Assembly: GCA_020744425.1 (NCBI GenBank)
Contig: JAGMUV010000006.1
Location: 372,001 to 436,000, forward strand
Source of the DNA: Dactylonectria macrodidyma
Taxonomy: Eukaryota; Ascomycota; Sordariomycetes; Hypocreales; Nectriaceae
Direction: 5' to 3'
DNA: 64,000 bases
Positions within the stretch are counted from its first letter, which is position 1. The number at the start of each line of letters is the position of its first letter. The notes beneath the pieces were generated by a model. The model saw only the letters and a program-made list of their open reading frames with translations. It did not search any database and was not told the DNA's origin. Positions 48,284 through 58,762 of this stretch are shown here, one piece after another. The position numbers were made by a program, and so were the translations under genes.

Positions 48284-50005
48284 GATGTAGTTTAGATCTT
48301 GTAAGGCAATATGTGGTTAGACAGGTCGATGAAAGGAGTAGATGGCTGGATAGATATAGCCGTATAAGTGTACATATCTAAGCACACTCCCGCCTTCACG
48401 CGCTCTATCAAAGAGACAACGTCAGGAGCTCTTAGGACTCGAGTTGCCGTTTCAAGATCCGACTTGCCGGCGCGAGGACTTGACTATAGCGGCCGATCTT
48501 GATACTCCTCGGAGCGCAAGAGTACGCGCATCTCCACCCCTGGGCTCTATTCCCCATGGGGTCGTACTAATGATGAGCGGGATACTTCGCGAACTCCACA
48601 TGTTTGCATGCAGCACCTGCAATCCCATCTCCCCATCGTTCCCATGGGAGCGGAATGTGACGCTGAGATGGCTCCGACACGTGGCGTTTGTGCTTGAAGC
48701 ATTGTAGATCGACTCGTATCATAAATAGAAAGAGATTAAGGCTTACAAAGATGAAATATGAAGAATACACGGCGAGTTATAAAGCCGATCTCTATATCAA
48801 ATAACCAAATCGCTGTTTAAAGCTCGATGGGTATTAGGGCATCAGCGATGCATTCGCAGCCCTACCTCGACTCGCCAACAGTATAATATCGTAACCCTTT
48901 TTGCCCTACAGTTCTCGATGTCTTAATTTTCTCCGCCTAAGGGAACTAAGTGGCCTCGATCATTCTTCAATGTGCCTTAGAAACGATGTTGTACACGGAG
49001 GTAGGGTTCTCAAGATCATGCATATTTTTTTTCCCAAGTACATCTAGCAGAACAATGCAACAGTAACCTTACTAAACAGGAACAGTGTACTATCGTACAC
49101 ATTCAAAGACGTACTGATGGGAAACGACCTGCCTCTAACCCCTGTACCATCCCCAAGAAGCTCTTCCCCGATGGAGCCGCATAGCCCCCCTTATCTGAGC
49201 CCGCATCCAGCCTCACAATGAACTGAATTCCAAATCACAGGGGCACAAGCCTTCTCCCCGCCTCACCGAAAATGCGGGGTTTCAGCAGGTGTGCTGTCAC
49301 TAATCTCGAACAGTCTAGACTTCCGAGCACAACTTCACTTCCATTTGACCTTTTCTCGACTGCCGCTCCTCGGCGCCGAAGCCTCGACAAGACGCTAATC
49401 TAGTGCTAAAGAGCGGGGTATTGGGACTGACCTAGCCTCAATAGGATTAAACCCTTAATAGGACAAATCCTGCCAAAGCGTTTCTTGGCGAGTTATTGCA
49501 TCTAGATTAGGCGAAACTGACCCCCTTGAAGCTTGGCCCAAGTCTCCCATTCCAGCAACAACGTCCTTGACTCCAGAATCCCAGAATCCCAGAATCCCCC
49601 AGACTACCGGCCCTCCGACGGTGCCCCGATCGTCCGCCTCCTATTGCATTATGCGGGGTCATGGCGGGGGAAAGGCTAGTTCCGAGCGGCGAGCGTTTGT
49701 CATGGCGTCCGGGAAGTATCCGCTCGGGCGGGGGAGATTTCCAAGCAAAACTCGAGAGAGCTCTTTTGGGCCGCTAGTTCCGGGTCCAAGGTTTGGGTGC
49801 AACATGAACGGCGACGATCTGTGATGTATTTCCGAGCGCTGGTGTTGGGATAGATATAAATCTCGTCGTAGCTGCTTTTAAGTTGGGTTGCTTGGAGAAC
49901 GTGTTGACATCCTGAACCGCCATCCATCTTCAAGACTCACATGCACGCAGTTCTGTGACATATCGTGAACGAGATAGAACTGACTGATGCTCATCGTCAG
50001 ACACA
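48284..50005. promoter_or_regulatory. Divergent promoter, aryl-alcohol DH / aldehyde DH
   Basis: 1.72 kb without a recognised gene. CCTCGG occurs at 48507-48512 and 49368-49373. CreA-type GCGGGG words lie at 49274-49279, 49653-49658 and 49664-49669, the last two 11 bp apart and about 340 bp before the aldehyde dehydrogenase ATG. A TATAAA at 49855-49860 could serve that gene. An 8-bp direct repeat (CCAGAATC three times) lies at about 49573-49596. Confidence 0.5.
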
Positions 50006-51507
50006 ATGCCCGCCTCAACTGAATCTGGCCAGGGCGCCTCCGTCCCCCTCATCATCAACGGCCAGCCCGTCCTCACCGACTCCCTCTTCGACGTCATCAG
50101 CCCCAACACCAAGAAACTCGTGCACCAAAGCTCCAACGCCGACACCAAACATGCCCTAGCCGCCGTCGACGCAGCCGCCAAGGCGTTTACATCTTGGAGC
50201 CAGACTACGCCCACGCAGAAGCGTGCCGTATTTCTCAAGGCCGTCGAGGTGCTGGACAAGCGCACCGAGGAGCTTAAGGGGTACATGCTGGCCGAGACGG
50301 GCAGCGACGAGGGCTGGGCGGCGTTCAATGTGCATCTCGCTAGGGAGTGTTTACTGGACACGGCGAGCCGGATCACGGCTGTCGAGGGGCGCATCCCGAC
50401 ACTGCAGGATCCCACTGCTGGAGCGCTGATTGTCAAGGAGCCCTTTGGTGTAATTTTGGCGATAGCACCCTGGTGGGTTCACCAACATACAAGCCATACC
50501 GTATATACTAACCAGTTGTCATCAGGAACGCTCCCTATGCTCTAGGCTTCCGATCCGTCACCTGGGCCATCGCAGCCGGCAACGCCGTCGTCTTCAAGGG
50601 CTCCGAGCTCAGCCCACGGACGCTCTGGGCCGTAACTTCAGTACTTCAAGAAGCCGGCCTGCCAGACGGCGTGCTCAACTTCCTTACCTGCAGCCCCCAG
50701 AACGCAGCGAGTGTGACGAAAGCCCTCATCGAGAGCCCCGAGGTCAAGAAGATCAACTTCACCGGCAGCTCTGGCGTCGGCCGCATCGTCGCCCAGCTCG
50801 CCGGCGCCAACCTCAAGCCCGTCCTGCTGGAGCTCGGCGGCAAGGCACCCGCTATTGTCTGCGAGGACGCTGACCTCGATGTCGCGGCCAAGCACTGCGT
50901 TTTGGGCGCCTTTATGTACTCGGGCCAGATCTGCATGAGCACAGAGCGCATCATCGCGCACAAGAGCATCCGGGCCGCGCTCGAGGAGAAGCTGAAGCAA
51001 AATGTCGAGGCCATCTTCTCATCCGGCGGCGACGCGCCCATCCTCATCGCAGACCGGGCCGTGGACAAGAACAAGGACTTGATCAAGAACGCATTGTCTA
51101 ACGGCGCAAAGTTAGTCTGCGGCAACGTCGACGCGGCCGAGACGACGCCCAGCCGACTACGACCCATCATCGTCAGCGAGGTGAAGCCCGGCATGGACAT
51201 TTATGCCACCGAGTCCTTCGGCCCCACGGTGTCTGTGATTGAGTTCGACACGGAAGACGAGGCGCTCAAGATTGCCAACGACACCGAGTACGGCCTCAGC
51301 GCCGCCATCTTCTCGAAAGACCTGCGCAGGGCCCTGCGGCTGGCCAAGAGGATCGAGACGGGCGCTGTGCACATCAACCGCATGAGCGTACACGACGAGG
51401 CCGTCTTGCCGCACGGAGGTGCCAAGTCGAGCGGGTTCGGGAGGTTCAACACAGGCTCGGGCATGGAGGAGTGGGTGCGGACCAAGAACATCACGTATGA
51501 TCTGTGA
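50006..51507 (+). CDS. Aldehyde dehydrogenase, vanillin/benzaldehyde/salicylaldehyde type
   Basis: 482-residue NAD(P)-dependent aldehyde dehydrogenase that turns an aldehyde into the acid, probably cytosolic. Exons 50006-50472 and 50526-51507; the 53-nt intron splits the conserved APWNAPYAL motif. Active-site residues are present: Asn in WNAP, INFTGSSGVGR at the cofactor site, E258 in LELGGKAPAIV and nucleophile C292 in SGQICMSTER. ESFGP and HGGAKSSGFGR close the fold. Sequence style and length match the vanillin/salicylaldehyde dehydrogenase branch, not betaine or acetaldehyde enzymes. Divergent from the aryl-alcohol dehydrogenase and next to a Zn2Cys6 gene. Together with the CYP53-like gene this supports benzaldehyde to benzoate as its step. 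Substrate inferred. Confidence 0.94.
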
Positions 51508-52424
51508 GCGAGTATAAGAGGGATTACCATAAGCCAGTCTGATGACAAGAAGGACTTTACAACTGTTTCTAATACGGTTGCAATCCCGTAATGATGATGG
51601 TGAACTACTACAACGTTTCTCGCTTCCTCGGTGTCTCACCTGTGTGTCCTCACAAACCCACATCTGCATCAGATCTGATAACCGTGATACTCGACAGGAG
51701 AATGACCAAGGATCCCATCGAATCTAGACCCAATCTAGATCCAGATGCAGCCGAATACCCTTGCGTCCCACGAAATTATGCTTATTTGTCACCTTGACCA
51801 ATCCATCCCTCTCTATCCCAACTCGACGAATCGAGCCCGTGGTGTTGACAAGCGAAACGCACCAAAACTCCACCCACAGCAACCTATCCATCCATACCGA
51901 CAGCGTCCCCGCAAACGAAGGCCAAAGCAAATTCCTTTGCAATAGCTTCTCTGTCCAATCCGAAAGCCCGAGAAATGCCTGACTCAGATAACTCCCCCAT
52001 ACCTTTTTTTCTTTCTTCTTCGTGTGCCTACCCCGCGTCATCCAGAACAGGGGGATCCTCGTAGTCGAAGCCTCATCTGGCCTAGACTCATCGCAGATCG
52101 CGGGGGCGACAGCACGGCAAATGAGACCGGCTTTGCGAGAACGACTCGTCTTGATTGGCCAGGTATGGGCTAGAACCTGTCTGTTTTCCCCTTCTTCCAG
52201 CTCTGCATGATGCATTCCCGCTTCGGGCTTGTCCGTCCCTCGTCATAACTCATAACTCAACTTGCATGCTCCACTCTCGGCCGGCCGGACATCCCATCAA
52301 TCCCCTTGCGATTCTTTCATCCTTTTGCAAATCATGACAACTGCAATTCGACGTCTACCCCTCAACTACAGCCGATAAGATACGACAGACATTACTGAAA
52401 TCTGGGACACAAACATCAAAGAAA
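51508..52424. other. Intergenic, promoter of Zn2Cys6 gene
   Basis: 917 bases, same-direction neighbours. One CCTCGG word at 51626-51631. No gene recognised; short frames on both strands have no motif support. Confidence 0.5.
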
Positions 52425-55228
52425 ATGGACCCAAAGGCCAAGAAGCGGGCATTCCGAGCCTGTCTACCCTGCCGCGCCCGCAAGGTCCGCTGCATCGTGA
52501 CGGGATCCTGCCAGCCGTGCATGAACTGCAAGCTGGACGAAAAGGACTGCAACTTTGCCAAGGGAGGAGGAGGAGGAGGAGGGGCACAGTGAGTTTCCAC
52601 TCCAGAATACTACACTGCTTTGCTTTTTGCTAATTATGGGTGACGAAAAAGAAGAAGCCCCAAGTATCTCACTCATCGTCGCAGCTCCGCAACGCCCGAG
52701 TCGTATTCAGAGCGGTCGTCGATTGATCACCATCATCGCTCGACGCATTCACCACGAGGATCGGATACTTCGGGCACAGGATGCCCTCAATCTCATGGCC
52801 AAAGCTGCAACAAAGCAACATCACCAACATCAATCCCGAATCGACAAGGCAAGTCCACCCGTTCCTATATATCTCCATCCACCTTCACCAACTAACACCA
52901 TGCCTAGAACCCCTCAGCCTCCTCTACGACCCAACCGACCCTCACTACGCCTTCCTGCAAGCCCCCAAAGCCCAAACCATCCTCCCGCAAGACCTCGAGT
53001 TCCTCCACGGCCAGGGCTGCTTCGCCGTGCCGCGGCGAGCCGTGCTCGATGAGTTCATGCACCATTACTTCTCCTTCATCCACCCGCTGCTGCCCGTCCT
53101 CAATGAGGCCGACTTCTGGGCGCTGTACGATGGGACGGATGAGCTAGATGTCAGTGGGAGTCGCGAGCGCCTGTCGATTATTGTGCTCCAGGGGATGCTA
53201 TTTGCGTCGTGCACTGTAAGCTTCTTTACATCAGATCTAGGGCAGCCTGGACTAACACGAGTAGTTTGTATCGCAAGACACCATCAAGGCCCTCGGGTTC
53301 AAGACAACCCAGGACGCCAAGTACTCCTTCTACCGCCGGGCCAAGCTCATCTACGACCTCGGCTATGAACGCTCCTCAATTGCCATCGCACAGGCCGCTG
53401 TGCTGCTCTCGCACTCGCACCTCATCCCGCTGCCATACGGCGGCTACAAGCAGCTCGGGTCGCTATGGCTCGGCATCGCCATCCACCACGCTCGAGACGC
53501 AAGGGCGCACCAGTATAACTACCAGTCCGTGATGCCAGAGTCCGCCGAAGAGATCAAACGGCGCAACGTGCTGAAGCGCCTCTGGATGTGCTGCCTCATC
53601 TGCGATCGCGTCATCCCACTTACGTCCCGGCAGAGCATCACCATCACGCGGGCCAACTTCGACTTTGACGCGAATCCGATGCTGGCGTGCGACGACCTAG
53701 CCGACGAAGACAACAAATCTAATATATACGACGCCGAGTCAAAGGTCCGTCTGGCTCAGGTCAGCGTCAAGCTCGTCGAGCTCTGTGTTGTACTGACCGA
53801 CGTCCTGACGCTGTCGTCGTCGATCCGCGACAATCCCTCATGGGGCCTGTCGCAGCGTGTCGCCGATACGAACCACGCGGCTGTCTGTAGGGTGCAGCTG
53901 CAGCGCTGGTACAATGGCTTTCTCGAGATGAAGTCGGCCATGAGCAGCGGTGAAGTAGTAAACGAGACAAACAACGAGGGACGCGGAAGCTCCGTGGTAC
54001 TCTTTACCAACCTCGCCGAGATGTATTATCAGTAAGTCGAATCCATCCATTCCCGTGTCAATGGAGCTGACCGTCCTCTGCTTCCAGCTCAGCCAGACTG
54101 GCTCTCTGCCACTACGAGATGCTGTACCTTGGCTTGGCCATGTCTTCATCGAACCCCAACTTCAAAATGACGGACATGCTCGAGAAGAGCTATGAGCTTC
54201 AGAATGCCACTTCGCAAATCACCGAGTGTCTAGCAGAACTCACTCGTCTCCGTCTCATACGCTGGCTACCGATGAGCGCGTAAGTAAAACACAAAACTCG
54301 CACTGCTCAAGTCAAACTCACTCATATCCTCTCCAGCGTCGGCTGCACCGCCTTCCCCCTCGCCCTACAAATCCTCGACGTCGAGCTCCTCCAACCCAAA
54401 CACCGCAGCAGGCCCTTATTCGCCTCACACCAACAACAACGCCTCAACATGCTCATCGACGCCATGAAGACGTACCGCCCGCGGTACTACATTGTCGACT
54501 GGGTGGCCCGCACGATCCGCCACATCGTCGCCGTCGCGCACTCGACGCAGCAGCCGACCAGCGTCGCCAGCTGGCTCGAGATTCTCCAGCGCCAGCCGAG
54601 TTGCTACCTACGGCTTGCCATGACCATGGATTTGAGCATTAGCCACGGGAAGTTACCCGAGGAGAGTGATTTTCCTCCGGGGCTGAGGGATGTTGTGCGG
54701 AATAGCATTGCCGCGACGCTATCTCCGACTATTGTACCCATGAACGTCAACCAATTCCACCCTCTAGAACCTGCAGCGAACGCATCTGACAAGGACACGA
54801 CTCTTTCAACGGACACAGATGGAAAATCCACGCCCGGGTTTCCCTCCGAAGACGCCGTATTCGACGACACCTCCACGACCTTCGACTTCGACCCAGCCGG
54901 CGCCATATCCATCAGCCCAAACGCCTCCTGTACCTTTAACGACCTCGGTGCATGGCCTGACGCGCTCTTTCCCTTCAACCCTAACAGCCCTCTCACCGCG
55001 ATCCAGCCGGGGTTGATAGACTTTCCGATGGGAGGCATCGTCGACTCTTCCCTGCTGTTTGACCCGTCTCAGTGGACCGATAACCAGTCGAACAGCATGG
55101 CTGAAGTGCAAAATTTCCAGGTAGATGAGTCTTTTCTCGAAATGTTGCGAGAGACCGCAGGCACAAATTGCAGGAGCAACGATGAGCGCTTGCTCGATCA
55201 GCTAGGCAAGGTTGTCAACATGTCTTGA
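52425..55228 (+). CDS. Zn2Cys6 transcription factor, CTF1/Far-like
   Basis: 839-residue regulator. Exons 52425-52588, 52652-52848, 52908-53215, 53265-54031, 54088-54279 and 54337-55228; phases close. The second intron starts AAG|GCAAGT, a GC-AG intron. The zinc cluster is C13-x2-C16-x6-C23-x8-C32-x2-C35-x6-C42, with an extra Cys29. A Gly run and a Ser/His-rich linker follow, then a Fungal_trans domain beginning FLHGQGCFAVPRRAVLDEF and HHYFSFIHPLLPVLNEADFW, with FYRRAKLIYDLGYE and KRRNVLKRLWMCCLICDR, and a long acidic/aromatic C-terminal tail suited to activation. The layout resembles the cutinase/fatty-acid regulators CTF1/FarA, which bind CCTCGG. It lies next to the aldehyde dehydrogenase and may control the aromatic genes. 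Confidence 0.9.
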
Positions 55229-55785
55229 GCTGTGATCAGTATTGTATTGGTGCAATGAGACCAGTTTGTCAAAGGATGATCGGCTATAGGGTGACTGTGT
55301 CTTGAGGAAGCTGCTTGGTGGAGACTGCCATGATGTAACAAAATAATGAGAAACGGACTGTACATTAATTAAACGCCAGCGTTGCTTAGGATTGATTTAA
55401 TTCTATATGGAATACCCCGATTGCCGCTTCAAACAGCCCAATCCTTTTGCAATTTTCTCTCATCGTGGCCATTTCTGCAGCGCCGAACGACACCTGGCAG
55501 AAACACCCGTCCGGCCTACCCTATAACGGGAAGATACCCTGGAACGGGAAATGACATGTATGCCCGAAACACCATTCCTCCCTCAAGACCCTCAAGACCC
55601 TCAAGACCCTCCAATTGGTAATGACAAAACGGTTGCTTCCTGTTGATTGCTTGTTTGAAGAGTGATCGACTTGCACTCGATGCGATGATTAATTCGTGAT
55701 TGTCTCATATTAACATAACGCCCCTTGATCCATTGACCATTCATTGTCTACACCCTCCGTCTAAATTGACCAGACCACAGCTGTT
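55229..55785. other. Intergenic, tail-to-tail
   Basis: 557 bases between convergent genes. It holds a 9-bp tandem repeat (CCTCAAGAC three times, then a partial copy) at about 55580-55611. Otherwise unremarkable 3' flanks. Confidence 0.55.
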
Positions 55786-57210
55786 TTAGTTGGTCTTCTC
55801 AGCCGCCGCAGCAGTCTCCGTCTTGGCCTTCTCGGCCGCCTGCGACTTGGCAGCAGCAGCCGCCGCCTCCTTCTCCCGCTGCTTCTGCTCCTCGTTATGT
55901 TGGTTGTCCATCTTTCGGCGAACCTCGGCGGTCCACTTTTGGATGTTTATCCTGTTCTGGGCCATGATATCGACGGCCGCTTTTCTGGCGAGGTCCCTCT
56001 TCTTGACAAACTCTTCTTGGTTGCCAATCATTCGCTTGATGGCATCCATGTCCTCCTCGCCAGACTTGGCGACCCACGCAGCCTCGCGAGGCAAATACGA
56101 GTAGGCCTTGAGGATAGCGTCATTAACGAGCAGGGGTGCTCCAGCGATGAGGGAAGCGGGAACAGTCGACGAAGCTTTGCGGTCTAGGTAGGTGTCGGAA
56201 GCGAAACCGGGAATGACGGCAAAGGCGCGGGACAGAACGGCGTAAAAGTCGGGATACGAGAGACTGGCGTCGAAGATGACGTGACCTTCGGCGACCTTGG
56301 GCACCTTGGGAGTGGTGCCGTGTCCGATAACGTGGAGCTGGAGGGACTGGTTCTTCTGGGTGCTGTCGGGGCTCTCCAACTTCTCAATGACGCCTCCAAG
56401 GCCGGTGAAGATGTGTTCGTAGTCTCGACGGCCGGAGGAGTAGTCTCCCTGCATGGCGAGCGAAATGCCCTCCTCTTCGTTGGGAGGGTGCTCGACGGGG
56501 AAGACAGGGGGAAGGACGCGGGCGGTGACGGAGTAGTCGGCCTTCCACTTGGGGATGGTCTCCTTGAGGAGGAAGTCGGCCGTGTGCTGGCTCAGGGCGA
56601 CAAAGTCCAGTTTGCCCTTCTCAGCCCACTTGCGGGCAAAGTCGACGTGACCGCCCTTGTCCCATTGATCGGCGTGGTGGATGACGCAGAAGAGGTGGGT
56701 GGCGCCGTTATCGAGGAGGTTCTGGAAGCCAGGCTTGGCAAACTTGAGGTCGAGCTCGCAGGTGGTGGACACGACGACGTGGGGATGGGGGTTTCGCATC
56801 ATGGCGGGCTTGAAGGCGCTGATGCCTCGGACGGTGGTGCGCGAGGCCAGGGTGAAGTTGCGCATGATCTTCTCCATCTCGTATCGCTGGCGGTAGAGGA
56901 ACACGTTGACGCGGGCGTTGGGGTGGCCGCCAAACGAGTGCACCAGGGCGGCCAGAACCTCGTCGTGGGCCTTGATGGAGTTTACGATGGCGATACGAGT
57001 CTCGTCTCCATTCGTCTCGTCGCCAAAGTAGCCCATGACGGATCCCAGGAGGCCATCGTCGGTGGTAAAGGGCGTCTGCCAGTCCGACACAAAGGCGAAG
57101 CCGTCGCCGCGGCCGCTGAAGAAGATCAAGGCCACCACCACCAGGCCCATCAGCCAGAAGATGGTGTAGAACCGGCGCGGCACGGCGCTCAGGATCTTGG
57201 GGAGTTGCAT
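55786..57210 (-). CDS. Type II membrane glycosyltransferase-like protein
   Basis: Intronless, 474 residues. I start at the ATG at 57210, not the in-frame one at 57261, because it gives a short basic N-terminus (MQLPKILSAVPRRFY) before one membrane helix (IFWLMGLVVVALIFF), the standard Golgi type II layout. The lumenal part has a Rossmann-like order: IAIVNSIKAHDEVLAALVHSF, HVVVSTTCELDL, HLFCVIHHADQWD, FVALSQHTADFLL, LQLHVIGHGT, then ASLSYPDFYAVLSRAFAVIP and STVPASLIAGAPLLVNDAIL, which resembles the donor-binding end of GT-B enzymes. The C-terminus is an Ala/Glu/Lys-rich helical tail. Exact GT family not certain. It is the first of three same-strand genes with a nucleotide-sugar transporter and a pyruvyl transferase, pointing to glycan building in the Golgi. 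Confidence 0.8.
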   Translation of the reverse strand: MQLPKILSAVPRRFYTIFWLMGLVVVALIFFSGRGDGFAFVSDWQTPFTTDDGLLGSVMGYFGDETNGDETRIAIVNSIKAHDEVLAALVHSFGGHPNARVNVFLYRQRYEMEKIMRNFTLASRTTVRGISAFKPAMMRNPHPHVVVSTTCELDLKFAKPGFQNLLDNGATHLFCVIHHADQWDKGGHVDFARKWAEKGKLDFVALSQHTADFLLKETIPKWKADYSVTARVLPPVFPVEHPPNEEEGISLAMQGDYSSGRRDYEHIFTGLGGVIEKLESPDSTQKNQSLQLHVIGHGTTPKVPKVAEGHVIFDASLSYPDFYAVLSRAFAVIPGFASDTYLDRKASSTVPASLIAGAPLLVNDAILKAYSYLPREAAWVAKSGEEDMDAIKRMIGNQEEFVKKRDLARKAAVDIMAQNRINIQKWTAEVRRKMDNQHNEEQKQREKEAAAAAAKSQAAEKAKTETAAAAEKTN

Positions 57211-58762
57211 GGTTAATGAGCGGATGGGGCAGCGACGAAAAAAGAAGTCGTACAGAAACACCTGCCTACCGCTTGAGCTCGTGAAGGGAATGGGCAGACC
57301 GCGATTAAGATATTAAAACCAAGAGGCAAAAGAAAAGGCGAGGGAGCCAAGCCAGTGGATCAGGCCAGGCTCTCTACCTTAGGCAAAAGGGGCGCTTTTT
57401 TGGGGGGAGTGGGCAAGGGAATCAGGGAAGGGGGGCGTCCATGCAGGATTGTGAGATTGTGAGACTTGCTGTGTCTGAATCCTGTGAGCACAATAATTGG
57501 CTGGAGCCGAGGGAAGTGGTGCAATTCTGGGGCTAGCGCTCGTATCTCTCCTTAATTTAAACGCTGATGGACAGCCGACCTTCTGGATTCGAAGGAAGAA
57601 GGGGCGGTCTCAGTGCGGCGCAGCAGGATTTGCCTTTCTGTCTGATGAACCGTTATAAACTGAAGGGATTGGAGAGAGATTGATGAAGAGAACTGGGAAG
57701 GGATGAGGAAAAGGCCGGACAAGGGATGCGATACGGACTGTTGGGGGTGAACAAGGGTTGCGACAGAGACAGTGGAGAGGTATGGAAATACGGAGTGGGG
57801 ATATGATGCAGATATGATACGGAGTGGATCGGAATGAAACGGAGTAGATGCAGATGTTACGGAGTGGATCCAGATGATACGGAGTAAACACAAAAATAAC
57901 GGAACTGGAAACGGAACGTGCAACGGGATGAGCGAAACACACTGTAAAGTCTCAGCCAATAGCATCACCAGGAGTGGCTGCATTCCACAGTCTGCATTCA
58001 ACACAGTCTGCACGGCCCATCCGTCTGCACAGTTGACACGGCTCGTCATCAGCACAGTCCTGCACCCGCCTGCACTACACGGTTTATGCATGCAACCCAC
58101 TCCAACTGGCACAATTTCCCAAAGAGTCCCCCAGTCCCGCCCCCGGGTCCTCAAAAAGAAGTTAACGAGGTCGCATCGAAAGACGCAAAAAGACAAAAGC
58201 CAGCCGTTTTTTTTTTGCCCTCTCGAATGGAATCAAAAGCAGGGGGTCAGCAAGATTAGCACCTGGCAAACCGGTTTAGCCTGTCCCCCCCCGCTAGCAA
58301 CATTGCGCGTCGCATATCTCGGCCCGCTGGCGAAAAAGAGACAATGTCCCATCCCGCCCTATGATAGAGGGCGGACGACCAACGATGAGAGGGGTGGGTG
58401 GTCTAGCGACATGGGAATCTCCCTTCTTTTTTGGCTTTCGAGTTTCGAAGCGCTTTAAGCTTAAATTTCTATAATGTCTATCTTGGCTTTATGCTCGCTC
58501 TAATCGAACACCTTTGCTGCTAGGGGGAAGGAAAGAAAACAGAGGAATGAAGAAGTGAAGAAAAAAAGAACAGGGGAAAAATGCTATGAATACAAGACAA
58601 CCTGTCAAGGGTGGATCTGGCCACAATTTCTACTACCGTACGCGTATTCCCCCTGTGCATCGAACTAGCACAGATCTAACCCCAACATGAACGCCTGAAA
58701 GGGAACCGCTGCTTTGCGCTGGGGGGCATTTGACATTACTCTTTTTGATGTGATGGTTGGTT
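57211..58762. other. Intergenic, promoter of the glycosyltransferase-like gene
   Basis: About 1.55 kb. It contains the ACGGAGT repeat at 57790-57885 and, at about 57963-58080, several CACAGTCTGCA-like words on the plus strand. The end near 58763 is T/A-rich 3' flank of the transporter. No gene recognised. Confidence 0.5.
57790..57885. repeat. ACGGAGT repeats at ~20-bp spacing
   Basis: ACGGAGT starts at 57790, 57819, 57839, 57859 and 57879: four intervals of 29, 20, 20 and 20 bp, with GATGATAC/GATC-like spacers between. It lies about 580-675 bp upstream of the glycosyltransferase-like start. It could be an operator array or simply a degenerate minisatellite. Confidence 0.8.

Noticed and set aside
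56281..57216. 311-codon open frame on the plus strand
   Set aside because: Exact antisense of the glycosyltransferase-like gene, composed of Gly/Val/Asp-rich shadow sequence, no family motif.
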